Part shown: piece by piece, positions 20,654 through 28,901 of the stretch
Layout of the letters: each line of letters opens with the position of its first letter
How positions within the stretch are numbered: position 1 is the first letter of the stretch
DNA from: Spirochaetales bacterium
GTDB lineage: Bacteria; Spirochaetota; Spirochaetia; Sphaerochaetales; Sphaerochaetaceae
DNA length: 64,000 nt
NCBI GenBank assembly: GCA_018433865.1
Contig: JAHDQJ010000022.1
Coordinates: 27,194-91,193 of the forward strand
Direction of reading: 5' to 3'
Program-made: the position numbers and the translations under genes
Notes under the pieces: generated by a model
What the model was told of the DNA's origin: nothing
Seen by the model: the letters and a program-made list of their open reading frames with translations, nothing else
Database searches by the model: none

Positions 20654-20676
20654 GACCGGCCCTGCCGGTCCGGTTG
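20654..20676. terminator. Hairpin between converging arcC and DUF4105 genes
   Basis: GACCGGC (20654-20660) and GCCGGTC (20664-20670) form a 7-bp stem with a three-base loop between converging stop codons. The T content after it is low, so termination strength is uncertain. Confidence 0.45.
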
Positions 20677-22065
20677 TCAGAAATCGGAATCATCGATGAC
20701 TCGCCGCTTGCGCACCAGTATCCGTTCGAACGGAATCGTGCTGTTGCACAGGTGCAGCGGCAGCATGGTCAGGATGATCTGCCAATTCTGTTGGATCATG
20801 AGATCGATGAACACCAGTTTCAGCAGGATGACGGCGATGATCACGAAAGTCATCGCGGTGTTCATCTTCCGGAATCCGCGCAATGCCCGTGCATTGCCGA
20901 AAGCACTGGCCAGCGCCAAGACGGCCAGTACCAGGACCAGAGGATTCACGATCAGGATGTTCTCGTTGAAATAGGTGACATCATGGTTGCTCCCCGTCAT
21001 CATGAAGATCAATAGGATAGAGAGTACCGAAGCGGACAAGGTCCAGATGAAGTTCACGATTCCGTAGAGAAAACGGAATACCCTGCGCAGAGCGGTCATG
21101 TAGAGGGCTCCCTGGAAACGACCGAGCAGGATGCACAACAATCCGACTGCCAATGCGAAGCACATCCCTTGCAGCGTCATCGGATGCCATGAATCCAGGA
21201 CAGGTGCCCGTGCTCCCTCTGTCGCGACATGGTGGACGATCCTCTCTCCTGCGATGGGAACCCGTTGTCCGTATTCATCCACATAGGAGAATTGCCGCAA
21301 TGCATCCTCAAGCAGAGCGGGGAGGAACATCGCCTCCCAGAGGGTGATGGGCTTGTCAATGGTTCCGCTTTGGAGGAAGTTGAGCGTCCAATCGACGAAT
21401 GGGGAAGCATAGGTATGACGCCCCACCAGTTGACGGATGCTCTCCTCCATGGGGATCGTGCTTGCCCAGGCATGCAGCTGCCCTCCGACGGCCTTGTCGA
21501 TGATGTCCCTGATCCTGGTGGAGCAGTTCTCGCGATAGTGGTGGTAGAGGTAGGTCTGGTGTTCCTGCTGCACGTTGTAGTTCAGTACGCTGAGCACTTC
21601 AAGCTTCGCGGAGTCGGGGAGGTTCAGCACAAGCTCATATATATCGCGATTTTCCTCGGTCGCGAGGGCGATCCTGGCTGCCGTCGCCGTTGCCCAGACC
21701 TCATAGTTCAGTCTCCCGATCGCGAAGGTCTGGTAGAAATCATCATCAAAGCTGAATATGCCGTAATCATAGAGGACACTCCGTTCCCCCTTGGTGTCGG
21801 AAATCGCGATGCCGGAGTGGCCGAACCATACGTACAGGGGATCTCCCTTGCCCATGGTGACCAAGGAGATCTTCAGCTGCCGTGCCGCCTCCTGTTCGTA
21901 GGGCATGAGCGGTCGGAGGAACTCACGATCGCTGAGAATCCGTTCCGAAGAGTTGGGATCATCGAACATCTGCCCGAGGCGCACCGATGCTGCGGACAAG
22001 CTTGCGAGCGAGAGAAACAGAACGAGGGCACAGTACCGTCGGATGCGATTCCCATGTTGCGGCAT
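20677..22065 (-). CDS. DUF4105 (Lnb N-terminal-like) membrane protein
   Basis: A 462-residue protein with an N-terminal signal sequence (residues ~10-28, ending SLSAAS), a periplasmic DUF4105 domain, and four to five C-terminal transmembrane helices from about residue 300. The DUF4105 hallmarks are YVWFGHSGIAI and a segment LYHHYRENCSTRIRDIID, whose His and Cys suggest an NlpC/P60-like cysteine hydrolase or transferase active site. The substrate is unknown; a role on lipoproteins or peptidoglycan has been suggested for relatives. ATG 22065 has GGGAG just upstream and is preferred to ATG 22077. The gene is divergent from recO. Confidence 0.8.
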   Translation of the reverse strand: MPQHGNRIRRYCALVLFLSLASLSAASVRLGQMFDDPNSSERILSDREFLRPLMPYEQEAARQLKISLVTMGKGDPLYVWFGHSGIAISDTKGERSVLYDYGIFSFDDDFYQTFAIGRLNYEVWATATAARIALATEENRDIYELVLNLPDSAKLEVLSVLNYNVQQEHQTYLYHHYRENCSTRIRDIIDKAVGGQLHAWASTIPMEESIRQLVGRHTYASPFVDWTLNFLQSGTIDKPITLWEAMFLPALLEDALRQFSYVDEYGQRVPIAGERIVHHVATEGARAPVLDSWHPMTLQGMCFALAVGLLCILLGRFQGALYMTALRRVFRFLYGIVNFIWTLSASVLSILLIFMMTGSNHDVTYFNENILIVNPLVLVLAVLALASAFGNARALRGFRKMNTAMTFVIIAVILLKLVFIDLMIQQNWQIILTMLPLHLCNSTIPFERILVRKRRVIDDSDF

Positions 22066-22098
22066 GCTCCCGATCATAGCATATTTTTATCCGTTTGG

Positions 22099-22127
22099 TT
22101 GACAGATTTTCGGGGAGGGGCTACTCT
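22099..22127 (+). promoter_or_regulatory. recO-recJ promoter
   Basis: TTGACA (22099-22104), a 17-base spacer and TACTCT (22122-22127) lie 37 bases upstream of the recO start. Confidence 0.7.
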
Positions 22128-22164
22128 TGGCCCAAGCATCGCGCCTGTGGTGCAAGGGATGGTG

Positions 22165-22926
22165 ATGGAGAGGAACCTGACAACCGAGGCTATCGTCCTG
22201 ACCAACAAGCGGTGGGGAGATCTGCACCGCTTGGTAACCATGCTCAGCCCCTCGTTGGGAATTTTCGACGCGGTTGCCTATGGGGCCAGGAAGGGAAAGC
22301 TTGCAGGAGGCATCGACCCGTTTGTCATCGGAACTTTCTACGTGTACCACAACCAGGCAAGGAAGGTCCGTTCCATCACCGACATCGAGGTCACGTTCCA
22401 AGGCGAGGGGATACGGGAGGACTTGGCACGCTTGTATGTCGCCCACGCAATGGCCGAGATGGCGATGCGGATGCACGGAGGCGATCACGAGCAACTCTAC
22501 GGCATCCTCTCCCGGCACCTGGTGTTGCTTGCCCAGCGCGAGGTCGAGCCGCGCAGGCTGTTCATGCAATTTGCCTTGCGTTTCATCGCGATCATGGGAC
22601 TTGAGAGCGATCTCTCTTCCTGTCCGGTCTGTGCACACCCTTACGAAACACAAGAAATCCTGTATTATCATACGGGGTTGCACGCACCGTGTTGCCGTTC
22701 GTGCGCAGATATCGATACCGAGACGTTCGAGATGGCGCTCGGTCCCGGCGGAAGGAAGTATCTCGAACTCACGAGAAACATGGAGGAGGTCTCGGCCGTG
22801 TCGGTCGACCTGACCGAGGCGACTACCGAGCGGCTCTTTCGCTACATGGTCCGCCAGGTGAACGACATCCTCGGATCGGCACTCCGCAGTCTGACCGGCG
22901 GCGTGCTTACGGAGGCTTTGCAATGA
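22165..22926 (+). CDS. recO: DNA repair protein RecO
   Basis: A 253-residue RecO, which anneals single strands and loads RecA on SSB-coated DNA in the RecFOR pathway. The N-terminal OB-fold reads TTEAIVLTNKRWGDLHRLVTMLS, and the C-terminal half holds a zinc-finger pair CPVC and CCRSC spaced by about 20 residues, as in other zinc-containing RecO. AAGGG precedes ATG 22165 by 6 bases; the nearby in-frame ATG 22159 overlaps that site. The reading frame continues far upstream, but without RecO character. recJ follows 24 bases later, so a repair operon is likely. Confidence 0.88.
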   Translation: MERNLTTEAIVLTNKRWGDLHRLVTMLSPSLGIFDAVAYGARKGKLAGGIDPFVIGTFYVYHNQARKVRSITDIEVTFQGEGIREDLARLYVAHAMAEMAMRMHGGDHEQLYGILSRHLVLLAQREVEPRRLFMQFALRFIAIMGLESDLSSCPVCAHPYETQEILYYHTGLHAPCCRSCADIDTETFEMALGPGGRKYLELTRNMEEVSAVSVDLTEATTERLFRYMVRQVNDILGSALRSLTGGVLTEALQ

Positions 22927-22950
22927 ATATTTATAAAAGGTTGAATATAT

Positions 22951-25125
22951 ATGAAGGAATGGCTGAAGGAACCGGTATCGGTGGAGTTGGTACGCAAGCT
23001 CAACGAACAGTATGGTGTGGATTACATCACCGCGTCGCTGTTGGCTCGCAGGAAAGCGGTGGAACCTGAGGATGTCAGGTACGTGCTGGAATCGGATATC
23101 TCCTATCTGCACAATCCGTTCCTTTTCGATGAGATGGAAAGTTTCGTGGAACGAATCCTCCAGGCAAAGGAAGAGCAGGAGAAGGTCTGTGTCCTGGGGG
23201 ACCGGGATGTGGATGGGATAACCAGCACGGTGTTGTTGGTGCAGGAACTCCGTGCGATGGGCATCGAGACCTCCTGGTGGTTGCCCGAAGGCGATGTTCC
23301 CTATGGATTGTCGATGGAAGTGATCGATATGATCGCATCAAAGGATGTGACGCTCGCGGTCACCGTGGACTGCGGAATATCGAACACTGATGAAGTCGCG
23401 TACGCGCGAACTCTTGGCATCGATGTGCTCATCACCGATCATCACATCGCCGGTTCGGTGATTCCCGCGGCGGTCGCGGTGATCGATCCCAAGCTTGAAG
23501 GCTGCGGATATCCCTTCGCACATCTGGCAGGTTGCGGAGTCGTCGCCAAGTGCATCTGGGCGCTCAGGTTCGCCCTCAGCGATTTTTTCCGGGAGGAGAT
23601 GATCCTTCTCCACGCAGTTCCCGGCAGTACCGTACCGGGGAACGAGACTGTCATCATCGAGGCGGTGCGGCTGAAGAATCTGGTGGAAGAGGACCGTATC
23701 ATCGAGGAGATCGTTCCGGGAGTCCTCGAACTGCATCAGAGCCGGATCCTCAGGTTTCTCGATTGCGGATTGCCGATACTCGCGCTCGACGTTGATGTGG
23801 AGCGTACCCTGCTGCGACAGGCTTTCGGACGGAATATCGACATCCATCTCGGGGAATTGCGACCGCAACTCGAACGGATGCTCCCGCAGATTGCCGGCAA
23901 GAGCCTGTTCAGTCTCAAGCGCATCAGCAGGGCTGTCCGGTACACGAAGACCGCATCGGAGCTTGATGTGCTCATCGCGCTGTTCCATGCGTTCGTGCTG
24001 CGTTCCGTTCCGGCACTCTCGGCCGGATATGAGCAGGTGTTGGACTTGGTTGCCATGGGTACCATCGGAGACCTGATGCCCATGACCGACGAGAACCGGA
24101 TATTGGTGAAGGTCGGCATGCGCGTCATGTCCGAAGGGGTGAGGAAGGAGTTGCTCGCACTCTTGACCATGCAGAACCTGGTCGGCAAGAGGCTCTCCAC
24201 CAGCGACATCGGATGGCAGCTTACTCCCGTCATCAATGCTTCAGGCCGCCTGGGGAGACCACAGGTGGCGGTGAATATGCTGTTGGCCGAGGACCTGCAT
24301 GCGTGCGAGGAATTCGCGGGTGAGTTGATGCGATTGAATCGCGAGCGGCAGAAACAGGGCGAAGAGTCTTGGGACCGGTTGCTCCCCAAGGCCCGCTCAA
24401 GCCATGATGATTTCGATGGAAAGTTCCTCATGGTCGAAGATCCGACCGTGAGCAGGGGCCTCACGGGAATCATGGCGTCACGCTTGCTGCGGCAGTTCAA
24501 CGCACCGAGCATGGTGATCGCACATGTGGATACCGATCGTGTCACCGGGTCGGTCCGCAGTCCCCAGCACTTCAACGTGATGGAGTTCCTCTCGGCTTTC
24601 GAGGATCTGTTCCTCGATTTCGGCGGTCACCGCTGTGCAGGCGGATTCAGCATGGAACGGAAGCATCTCGGCACCTTGCGCGACCGTATCGCCAGTGCCA
24701 TCGATCTTCTGGAATCACAGGCAGATGCAGGTGACGAGCCGGTAACGATCGATGCGGAGCTGCCGGCGACCTACATGACACCCGAACTGATCAGTCTGGT
24801 GGAGACCTTCGAACCGTACGGGGAGGGCAATCCTCCGCTGCAGTTCCTCATCCAGGGGGCGAAAGTGGAGGAGGTCCAATTCCTCAACCGCTCGAAAGGC
24901 CCGGGGCCATCGCATGTGAAGATGCAGTTGCAGTTCGGACAATATCGGTGGCCAGCCCTGTACTGGAATGCAGGAGATACGGTGGGAAGCGAATTCGATG
25001 CAGGCGATGAGGTCGACCTGGTCTTCAGGATGGGCCGCAACTATTTCAGGAACAATGAGTCGCTGCAGCTCACCGTAGTCTCGCTCAAGCGGCACAAGAC
25101 ACCCATCGAACGGATCTTGCGGTGA
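22951..25125 (+). CDS. recJ: Single-stranded-DNA-specific exonuclease RecJ, with large insertion
   Basis: A 724-residue 5'-3' ssDNA exonuclease of the DHH superfamily. LGDRDVDGITS (D84, D86, D88) and TVDCGIS are the metal motifs I and II, ITDHHIAG (about 161-168) is the DHH motif, and GGHRCAGGFSM near residue 555 is the DHHA1 domain; a C-terminal OB-like domain follows. It is about 150 residues longer than typical RecJ because a segment from about 207 to 360 is inserted between HLAGCGVVAK and the conserved VLDLVAMGTIGDLMPM. The insert is partly helical and charged, and I do not recognise it. The canonical tyrosine in GDYD is arginine here. It is cotranscribed with recO. Confidence 0.92.
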   Translation: MKEWLKEPVSVELVRKLNEQYGVDYITASLLARRKAVEPEDVRYVLESDISYLHNPFLFDEMESFVERILQAKEEQEKVCVLGDRDVDGITSTVLLVQELRAMGIETSWWLPEGDVPYGLSMEVIDMIASKDVTLAVTVDCGISNTDEVAYARTLGIDVLITDHHIAGSVIPAAVAVIDPKLEGCGYPFAHLAGCGVVAKCIWALRFALSDFFREEMILLHAVPGSTVPGNETVIIEAVRLKNLVEEDRIIEEIVPGVLELHQSRILRFLDCGLPILALDVDVERTLLRQAFGRNIDIHLGELRPQLERMLPQIAGKSLFSLKRISRAVRYTKTASELDVLIALFHAFVLRSVPALSAGYEQVLDLVAMGTIGDLMPMTDENRILVKVGMRVMSEGVRKELLALLTMQNLVGKRLSTSDIGWQLTPVINASGRLGRPQVAVNMLLAEDLHACEEFAGELMRLNRERQKQGEESWDRLLPKARSSHDDFDGKFLMVEDPTVSRGLTGIMASRLLRQFNAPSMVIAHVDTDRVTGSVRSPQHFNVMEFLSAFEDLFLDFGGHRCAGGFSMERKHLGTLRDRIASAIDLLESQADAGDEPVTIDAELPATYMTPELISLVETFEPYGEGNPPLQFLIQGAKVEEVQFLNRSKGPGPSHVKMQLQFGQYRWPALYWNAGDTVGSEFDAGDEVDLVFRMGRNYFRNNESLQLTVVSLKRHKTPIERILR

Positions 25126-25141
25126 CAGGGCATCCGCTCAC

Positions 25142-25171
25142 TTGACAAAATCCTCGTATTTGGAGAAGATT
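25142..25171 (+). promoter_or_regulatory. Possible rpsU promoter
   Basis: A perfect TTGACA (25142-25147) is followed after 17-18 bases by the weak -10 candidates GAAGAT or AAGATT. It lies 57 bases before the rpsU start. Confidence 0.4.
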
Positions 25172-25203
25172 GTGCAGAGTTTGGTCCCAGGTCAGGGAAG
25201 GGG

Positions 25204-25422
25204 GTGATTACTATAGCTTACGTAAGAGTTGACGATAATGAGCCACTCGAGAAGTCGATCAAGAAATTCAAGAGAATGGTCGAGAAAGAGGGCATTATCC
25301 GGGAATGGAAAAAGCGCGAGTACTTCGAGAAGCCTTCCACCATCGAAAACCGGAAGAAGAAGGCCTTGGCGCGCAAGCAGATGAAGAAAGTACGTAAGAT
25401 GCACTCCATGAAGAGCTATTGA
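25204..25422 (+). CDS. rpsU: 30S ribosomal protein S21
   Basis: A 72-residue S21, which helps the 16S rRNA 3' end base-pair with the mRNA Shine-Dalgarno sequence. [20 protein letters not shown] and [14 protein letters not shown] are diagnostic, followed by a basic tail. The start appears to be GTG 25204 just after AGGGAAGGGG; no in-frame ATG lies near. It has its own terminator and is probably monocistronic. Confidence 0.93.
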   Translation: MITIAYVRVDDNEPLEKSIKKFKRMVEKEGIIREWKKREYFEKPSTIENRKKKALARKQMKKVRKMHSMKSY

Positions 25423-25450
25423 TCGCCTCTGTACATGTGACGTCGTCAGA

Positions 25451-25479
25451 CCGTCGGTGTACAGCCGGCGGTTTTTTTT
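25451..25479 (+). terminator. rpsU terminator
   Basis: CCGTCGG and CCGGCGG pair (one G-T) around a short loop and are followed by eight T. Confidence 0.9.
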
Positions 25480-25486
25480 ATAGCAA

Positions 25487-25622
25487 GGAGGTTCCAGGAT
25501 GAGCGGGATGCCAGTCAAGAGAAGCAGGAACGGCTTAGTCCGTGCCAGCATGCGATTTCCCGTGTGTCTCATGTGCCTGTCAGGCCATGCATCGAACGAA
25601 ACCCATCGATAAAGGAACCTCC
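25487..25622 (+). promoter_or_regulatory. metY leader: 9-bp long-range helix joining two ribosome-binding sites
   Basis: GGAGGTTCC at 25487-25495 is the exact reverse complement of GGAACCTCC at 25614-25622. The first is the Shine-Dalgarno sequence of a 37-codon frame; the second starts inside the metY Shine-Dalgarno sequence AAAGGA and ends one base before the metY ATG. The helix would close a loop of about 118 bases holding the small frame and would hide both sites. This looks like translational attenuation or the closing stem of a riboswitch. No SAM-I core and no other riboswitch I know is recognisable in the loop. No separate promoter is clear between the rpsU terminator and this leader. 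Confidence 0.55.
25499..25612 (+). CDS. Putative 37-residue Met/Cys-containing leader peptide of metY
   Basis: A short frame with an ideal ribosome-binding site (AAGGAGG, 6 bases before ATG 25499) lies between the rpsU terminator and metY. It encodes 37 residues with Met at 1, 4, 18 and 25 and Cys at 23 and 26, including the run CLMC. The stop codon TAA (25610-25612) overlaps the metY Shine-Dalgarno sequence and ends 11 bases before the metY ATG. Placement before a sulfur amino acid operon, the residue content and the coupling geometry fit a regulatory leader peptide. It might instead be an incidental frame in a structured leader RNA. Confidence 0.45.
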   Translation: MSGMPVKRSRNGLVRASMRFPVCLMCLSGHASNETHR

Positions 25623-25623
25623 C

Positions 25624-26910
25624 ATGGATATTCATACGCATTATCATTTCGAAACCCTCCAGTTGCACGCAGGCCAAGAATCGCCCGATCCGGCGACCGG
25701 AGCGCGTGCAGTTCCCATCTACGCCACGACCTCTTTCGTCTTCGACGATTGCCGCCAGGCTGCGGCGCGTTTCGACCTCTCCGAGTCGGGCAACATCTAT
25801 ACGAGGATCATGAATCCCACCACGGATGTGTTCGAGAAGCGGATCGCCGCGCTCGAAGGGGGAGTCGGTGCGCTGGCGACCGCGAGCGGACAGGCAGCCA
25901 CCACGATAGCCATCCAGAACCTGGCACAGGTCGGCGACCATATCGTAGCCGCCCGAACCATCTATGGCGGTACCTACACACTCTTCAGCAGGACATTCAC
26001 GCAAATCGGCATCTCTTGCACATTCTTCGATGTCGATGACCTTGATGAGCTCACGAGCTCGATACAGGGCAACACCAAGGCGGTGTTCATCGAGAGCATC
26101 GGGAATCCCAACGCCAATCTTGCCGACATCGAGGCGATCGCACGGATCGCGCATGCACACCACATCCCCTTGATCGTCGACAATACTTTCGCGACACCTT
26201 ACCTCATCCGCCCGATCGCACACGGAGCAGACATCGTCATCCACTCCGCAACGAAGTTCATCGGCGGTCACGGCACGAGCATCGGGGGAGTGGTCATCGA
26301 TGGTGGGAATTTCGATTGGAAAGCTTCGGGCAAGTTTCCCAGGTTCGTCGATCCGGATCCGAGTTACCATGGCATCAGCTATACCGAAGCCACGGGAAAT
26401 CTTGCCTTCATCGTACGTGCTCGTGTCATCCTCCTCAGGGACTACGGAGCCGCCCTCAGTCCTTTCAATGCGTTCCTTTTCCTTCAGGGCCTTGAGACCC
26501 TCTCGCTCCGGGTCGAGCGTCATGTCTCGAACACACTGAAGGTCGTCGGGTTCCTTGGTGCGCACCCACGGGTCAAGCAGGTGAACCATCCCTCGCTGCC
26601 CACCCATCCTGACCATCATCTCTATGCTCGCTATTTCCCCCGTGGCGGTGCTTCGATCTTCACCTTCGTGGTGAACGGGGGCGCCGAAGCAGCCACCCGT
26701 TTCATAGACCGCTTGCAGATATTCAGTCTCCTTGCCAATGTTGCGGATGTGAAGTCGTTGGTGATCCACCCTGCGAGCACTACGCACAGCCAACTTTCGG
26801 GAGAGGAGCTGCTCGCCGCGGGAATCGAGCCGGGTACCATCAGACTGTCCGTCGGTACCGAGCATGTCGATGACCTGATCGCCGATCTGGCGCAAGCGCT
26901 TGAAGCGTGA
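25624..26910 (+). CDS. metY: O-acetylhomoserine sulfhydrylase (aminocarboxypropyltransferase)
   Basis: A 428-residue Cys/Met-metabolism PLP enzyme that makes homocysteine from O-acetylhomoserine and sulfide. [10 protein letters not shown] opens the family domain, [12 protein letters not shown] and ASGQAATT are substrate and PLP loops, the PLP lysine is in [11 protein letters not shown] (about residue 210), and the C-terminal [15 protein letters not shown] is characteristic. ATG 25624 is chosen over an upstream GTG frame because homologues begin with this segment and AAAGGA lies before it. metA follows after 10 bases. Both appear controlled by the leader described at 25487-25622. Confidence 0.93.
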   Translation: MDIHTHYHFETLQLHAGQESPDPATGARAVPIYATTSFVFDDCRQAAARFDLSESGNIYTRIMNPTTDVFEKRIAALEGGVGALATASGQAATTIAIQNLAQVGDHIVAARTIYGGTYTLFSRTFTQIGISCTFFDVDDLDELTSSIQGNTKAVFIESIGNPNANLADIEAIARIAHAHHIPLIVDNTFATPYLIRPIAHGADIVIHSATKFIGGHGTSIGGVVIDGGNFDWKASGKFPRFVDPDPSYHGISYTEATGNLAFIVRARVILLRDYGAALSPFNAFLFLQGLETLSLRVERHVSNTLKVVGFLGAHPRVKQVNHPSLPTHPDHHLYARYFPRGGASIFTFVVNGGAEAATRFIDRLQIFSLLANVADVKSLVIHPASTTHSQLSGEELLAAGIEPGTIRLSVGTEHVDDLIADLAQALEA

Positions 26911-26920
26911 GGGAGGTTGC

Positions 26921-27892
26921 ATGCCGGTAAAGATTTCCGATGCGTTGCCCGCACGAGGCATCCTCGAACGGGAGAACATCTTCGTGATGACCGAGAAGCG
27001 GGCTGCGAGCCAAGACATCCGCCCGCTTCGGCTTCTGATCTTGAACCTCATGCCACTGAAAACCAGTACCGAGACGAGCTTGCTGCGGAGACTTTCGAAT
27101 ACGCCGTTGCAGATCGAGGTCGATTTTCTCCGGACCGCGACCTACACCTCGAAACACTCATCCTCCGAGTACCTGGAGGAGTTCTACAAGACCTTCGACG
27201 AGGTCTGCAAGTCCACGTATGACGGACTGATCATCACCGGGGCTCCGGTGGAGACCATGGAGTTCGAACAGGTCGGATATTGGGATGAACTGTGCAAGAT
27301 CATGAGCTGGGCCGATGAACATGTGTTCGCAAAGCTGTTTCTCTGTTGGGGAGCCCAGGCGGGGCTCTACTACCACTACGGGATTGGCAAGCAGCCGTTG
27401 CCCAAAAAGAAGTTCGGGGTGTTCAAGCACCGGGTATTGGTCCCCAACACTCCCTTGCTGAGAGGATTCGACGACAGGTTCTTCGCTCCGCATTCCCGGC
27501 ATACGGAAGTGAGGCGTGCGGATGTGGAGGCTGTGGGAGAGCTGCACATCCTCTCGGACAGCGAGGAGGCCGGACTCTACATCGTCTCGAGTGAGGATGG
27601 GAGGCAGGTCTTCGTGTTCGGTCACCCCGAATATGACAAGGATACGCTGGACCAGGAGTACAGACGGGACGTAGGGAAGGGATTGCCGATCGAAATTCCC
27701 GCCAATTATTACACGGACGATGATCCTGCGAAGGGACCGATGGTGAATTGGTACTCCCATGCTCAACTTCTGTATACCAATTGGCTGAACTATTACGTGT
27801 ACCAGACCACACCCTTCGATCTCAGCCTCTTGCCCGCTGCGCGTGCGCATGGCCCATCGCCGGCGGCTCCGCGGCATATCAGGCTCGATTGA
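26921..27892 (+). CDS. metA: Homoserine O-acyltransferase (probably acetyltransferase)
   Basis: A 323-residue MetA-family enzyme that activates homoserine for methionine synthesis. LILNLMPLKTSTE is the N-terminal hallmark, CWGAQAGLYY holds the nucleophile cysteine, and FGHPEYD holds a catalytic glutamate. The segment ITGAPVE has Glu where E. coli MetA has Gly (GAPLG); in this family that change goes with use of acetyl-CoA rather than succinyl-CoA. This agrees with the upstream O-acetylhomoserine sulfhydrylase. GGGAGG precedes ATG 26921. The two genes together give homocysteine without cystathionine. Confidence 0.92.
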   Translation: MPVKISDALPARGILERENIFVMTEKRAASQDIRPLRLLILNLMPLKTSTETSLLRRLSNTPLQIEVDFLRTATYTSKHSSSEYLEEFYKTFDEVCKSTYDGLIITGAPVETMEFEQVGYWDELCKIMSWADEHVFAKLFLCWGAQAGLYYHYGIGKQPLPKKKFGVFKHRVLVPNTPLLRGFDDRFFAPHSRHTEVRRADVEAVGELHILSDSEEAGLYIVSSEDGRQVFVFGHPEYDKDTLDQEYRRDVGKGLPIEIPANYYTDDDPAKGPMVNWYSHAQLLYTNWLNYYVYQTTPFDLSLLPAARAHGPSPAAPRHIRLD

Positions 27893-27916
27893 CAAGGTAT
27901 ACGGAAAGAATTTCAG

Positions 27917-27928
27917 GGTAAATTTACC
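27917..27928. promoter_or_regulatory. 12-bp palindrome upstream of serA
   Basis: GGTAAATTTACC is a perfect palindrome located 26 bases before the -35 box of the serA promoter. AT-rich palindromes of this kind are common Lrp/AsnC-type operators, and the last gene of the operon encodes an Lrp-family protein, so autoregulation is possible. Confidence 0.35.
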
Positions 27929-27953
27929 TTAACATAAATTTTTCATTACATAT

Positions 27954-27983
27954 TTGACAAATACACAATCAGTAGAATATCAT
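27954..27983 (+). promoter_or_regulatory. serA-serC-lrp promoter
   Basis: TTGACA (27954-27959), an 18-base spacer and TATCAT (27978-27983) lie in a strikingly AT-rich stretch. The serA ribosome-binding site AAAGGAGA follows about 20 bases downstream. Confidence 0.65.
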
Positions 27984-28013
27984 GTAGGTATATTGTCCAT
28001 CTAAAGGAGAATC

Positions 28014-28901
28014 ATGATGTTGCTACTGATATCCGATGCATTCGATGCCTCGCTTCCCAAGAAGCTCGAGGCTTTCGGTGAAGTCACCACTGACAAGAAT
28101 CGATTGGGCGAAGCCGATGTCGTGCTCGTCCGCAGCAAGACCAAGTGTACCAAGGAGTACATCGACTCTGCCAAGAACCTGAAGTTGATCATCAGGGGTG
28201 GGGTGGGCATCGACAACATCGATGCGGAACATGCAAAGAGCAAGGGCATCATTGTCCGCAATACTCCCAAGTCATCGGCGATCGCGGTTGCCGAGCTTGC
28301 ATTCGCACTCATGATTTCCGTGCCGAACCACCTGATCGAGGTCCACAACGGCATGAAGCGGGGAGAATGGCTCAAGTCGGTGAAGCGTTCCGAATTGTAT
28401 GGCAAGACTTTGGCATTGATGGGACTCGGGAACATCGCGACGAAGGTCGCCGAGCGTGCGAAGGCATTCGGGATGAAGGTGGTCGCCTATGACAAGTATG
28501 TCACCTCAAGTACCGTGGCAACCCTGATGCCCACACCCGAGGATGCGGTGCGGGATGCCGATTATGTCTCATTGCACTTGCCGCTTACCCCTGAGACGGA
28601 CTGTCTCTTCTGTGAGAAGCTGATCAATGCGTGCAAGCGCAGTCCCGTCATCATCAACACGGGTCGGGGCCGGTGCATCGATCCACAGGTGATGCTCGAT
28701 GCATTGCAGGACGGACGAGTCTCCTGGTACGCGACGGATGTCTATCCCACCGATCCTCCTGCAGAGGATTATCCACTGCTCAAGAGTGACCGAGTGACGC
28801 TCACCCCGCACATCGGAGCCAACAGCGAGGAGAACCTGCTGCGCATCGGCGAGGAGGCGTATCAATTGATCGAAGAGTTGGTGAAAGGAGGATCGCTATG
28901 A
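28014..28901 (+). CDS. serA: D-2-hydroxyacid dehydrogenase, probably D-3-phosphoglycerate dehydrogenase
   Basis: A 295-residue NAD-dependent dehydrogenase without a C-terminal ACT domain, so a short SerA that should not be serine-inhibited through ACT. GGVGIDNID, the Rossmann ALMGLGNIATKVAERA (about residues 139-154), the catalytic Arg in INTGRGRCID, Glu in DPPAED and His in TPHIGANSEEN are present. ATG 28014 and ATG 28017 are adjacent; AAAGGAGA fits either. Overlap with serC by four bases (ATGA) supports the serine-pathway role rather than another 2-hydroxyacid. No serB is adjacent. Confidence 0.88.
   Translation: MMLLLISDAFDASLPKKLEAFGEVTTDKNRLGEADVVLVRSKTKCTKEYIDSAKNLKLIIRGGVGIDNIDAEHAKSKGIIVRNTPKSSAIAVAELAFALMISVPNHLIEVHNGMKRGEWLKSVKRSELYGKTLALMGLGNIATKVAERAKAFGMKVVAYDKYVTSSTVATLMPTPEDAVRDADYVSLHLPLTPETDCLFCEKLINACKRSPVIINTGRGRCIDPQVMLDALQDGRVSWYATDVYPTDPPAEDYPLLKSDRVTLTPHIGANSEENLLRIGEEAYQLIEELVKGGSL

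Noticed and set aside
21229..22164. A long open frame upstream of and in frame with recO (as a 565-residue product).
   Set aside because: It lies antisense to the DUF4105 gene, shows no domain, and the recO promoter and ribosome-binding site lie at its end.
25480..25623. A SAM riboswitch upstream of metY.
   Set aside because: The conserved SAM-I core and the SAM-II, SAH and other motifs I know are not recognisable. Only the 9-bp helix and the small frame are supported.
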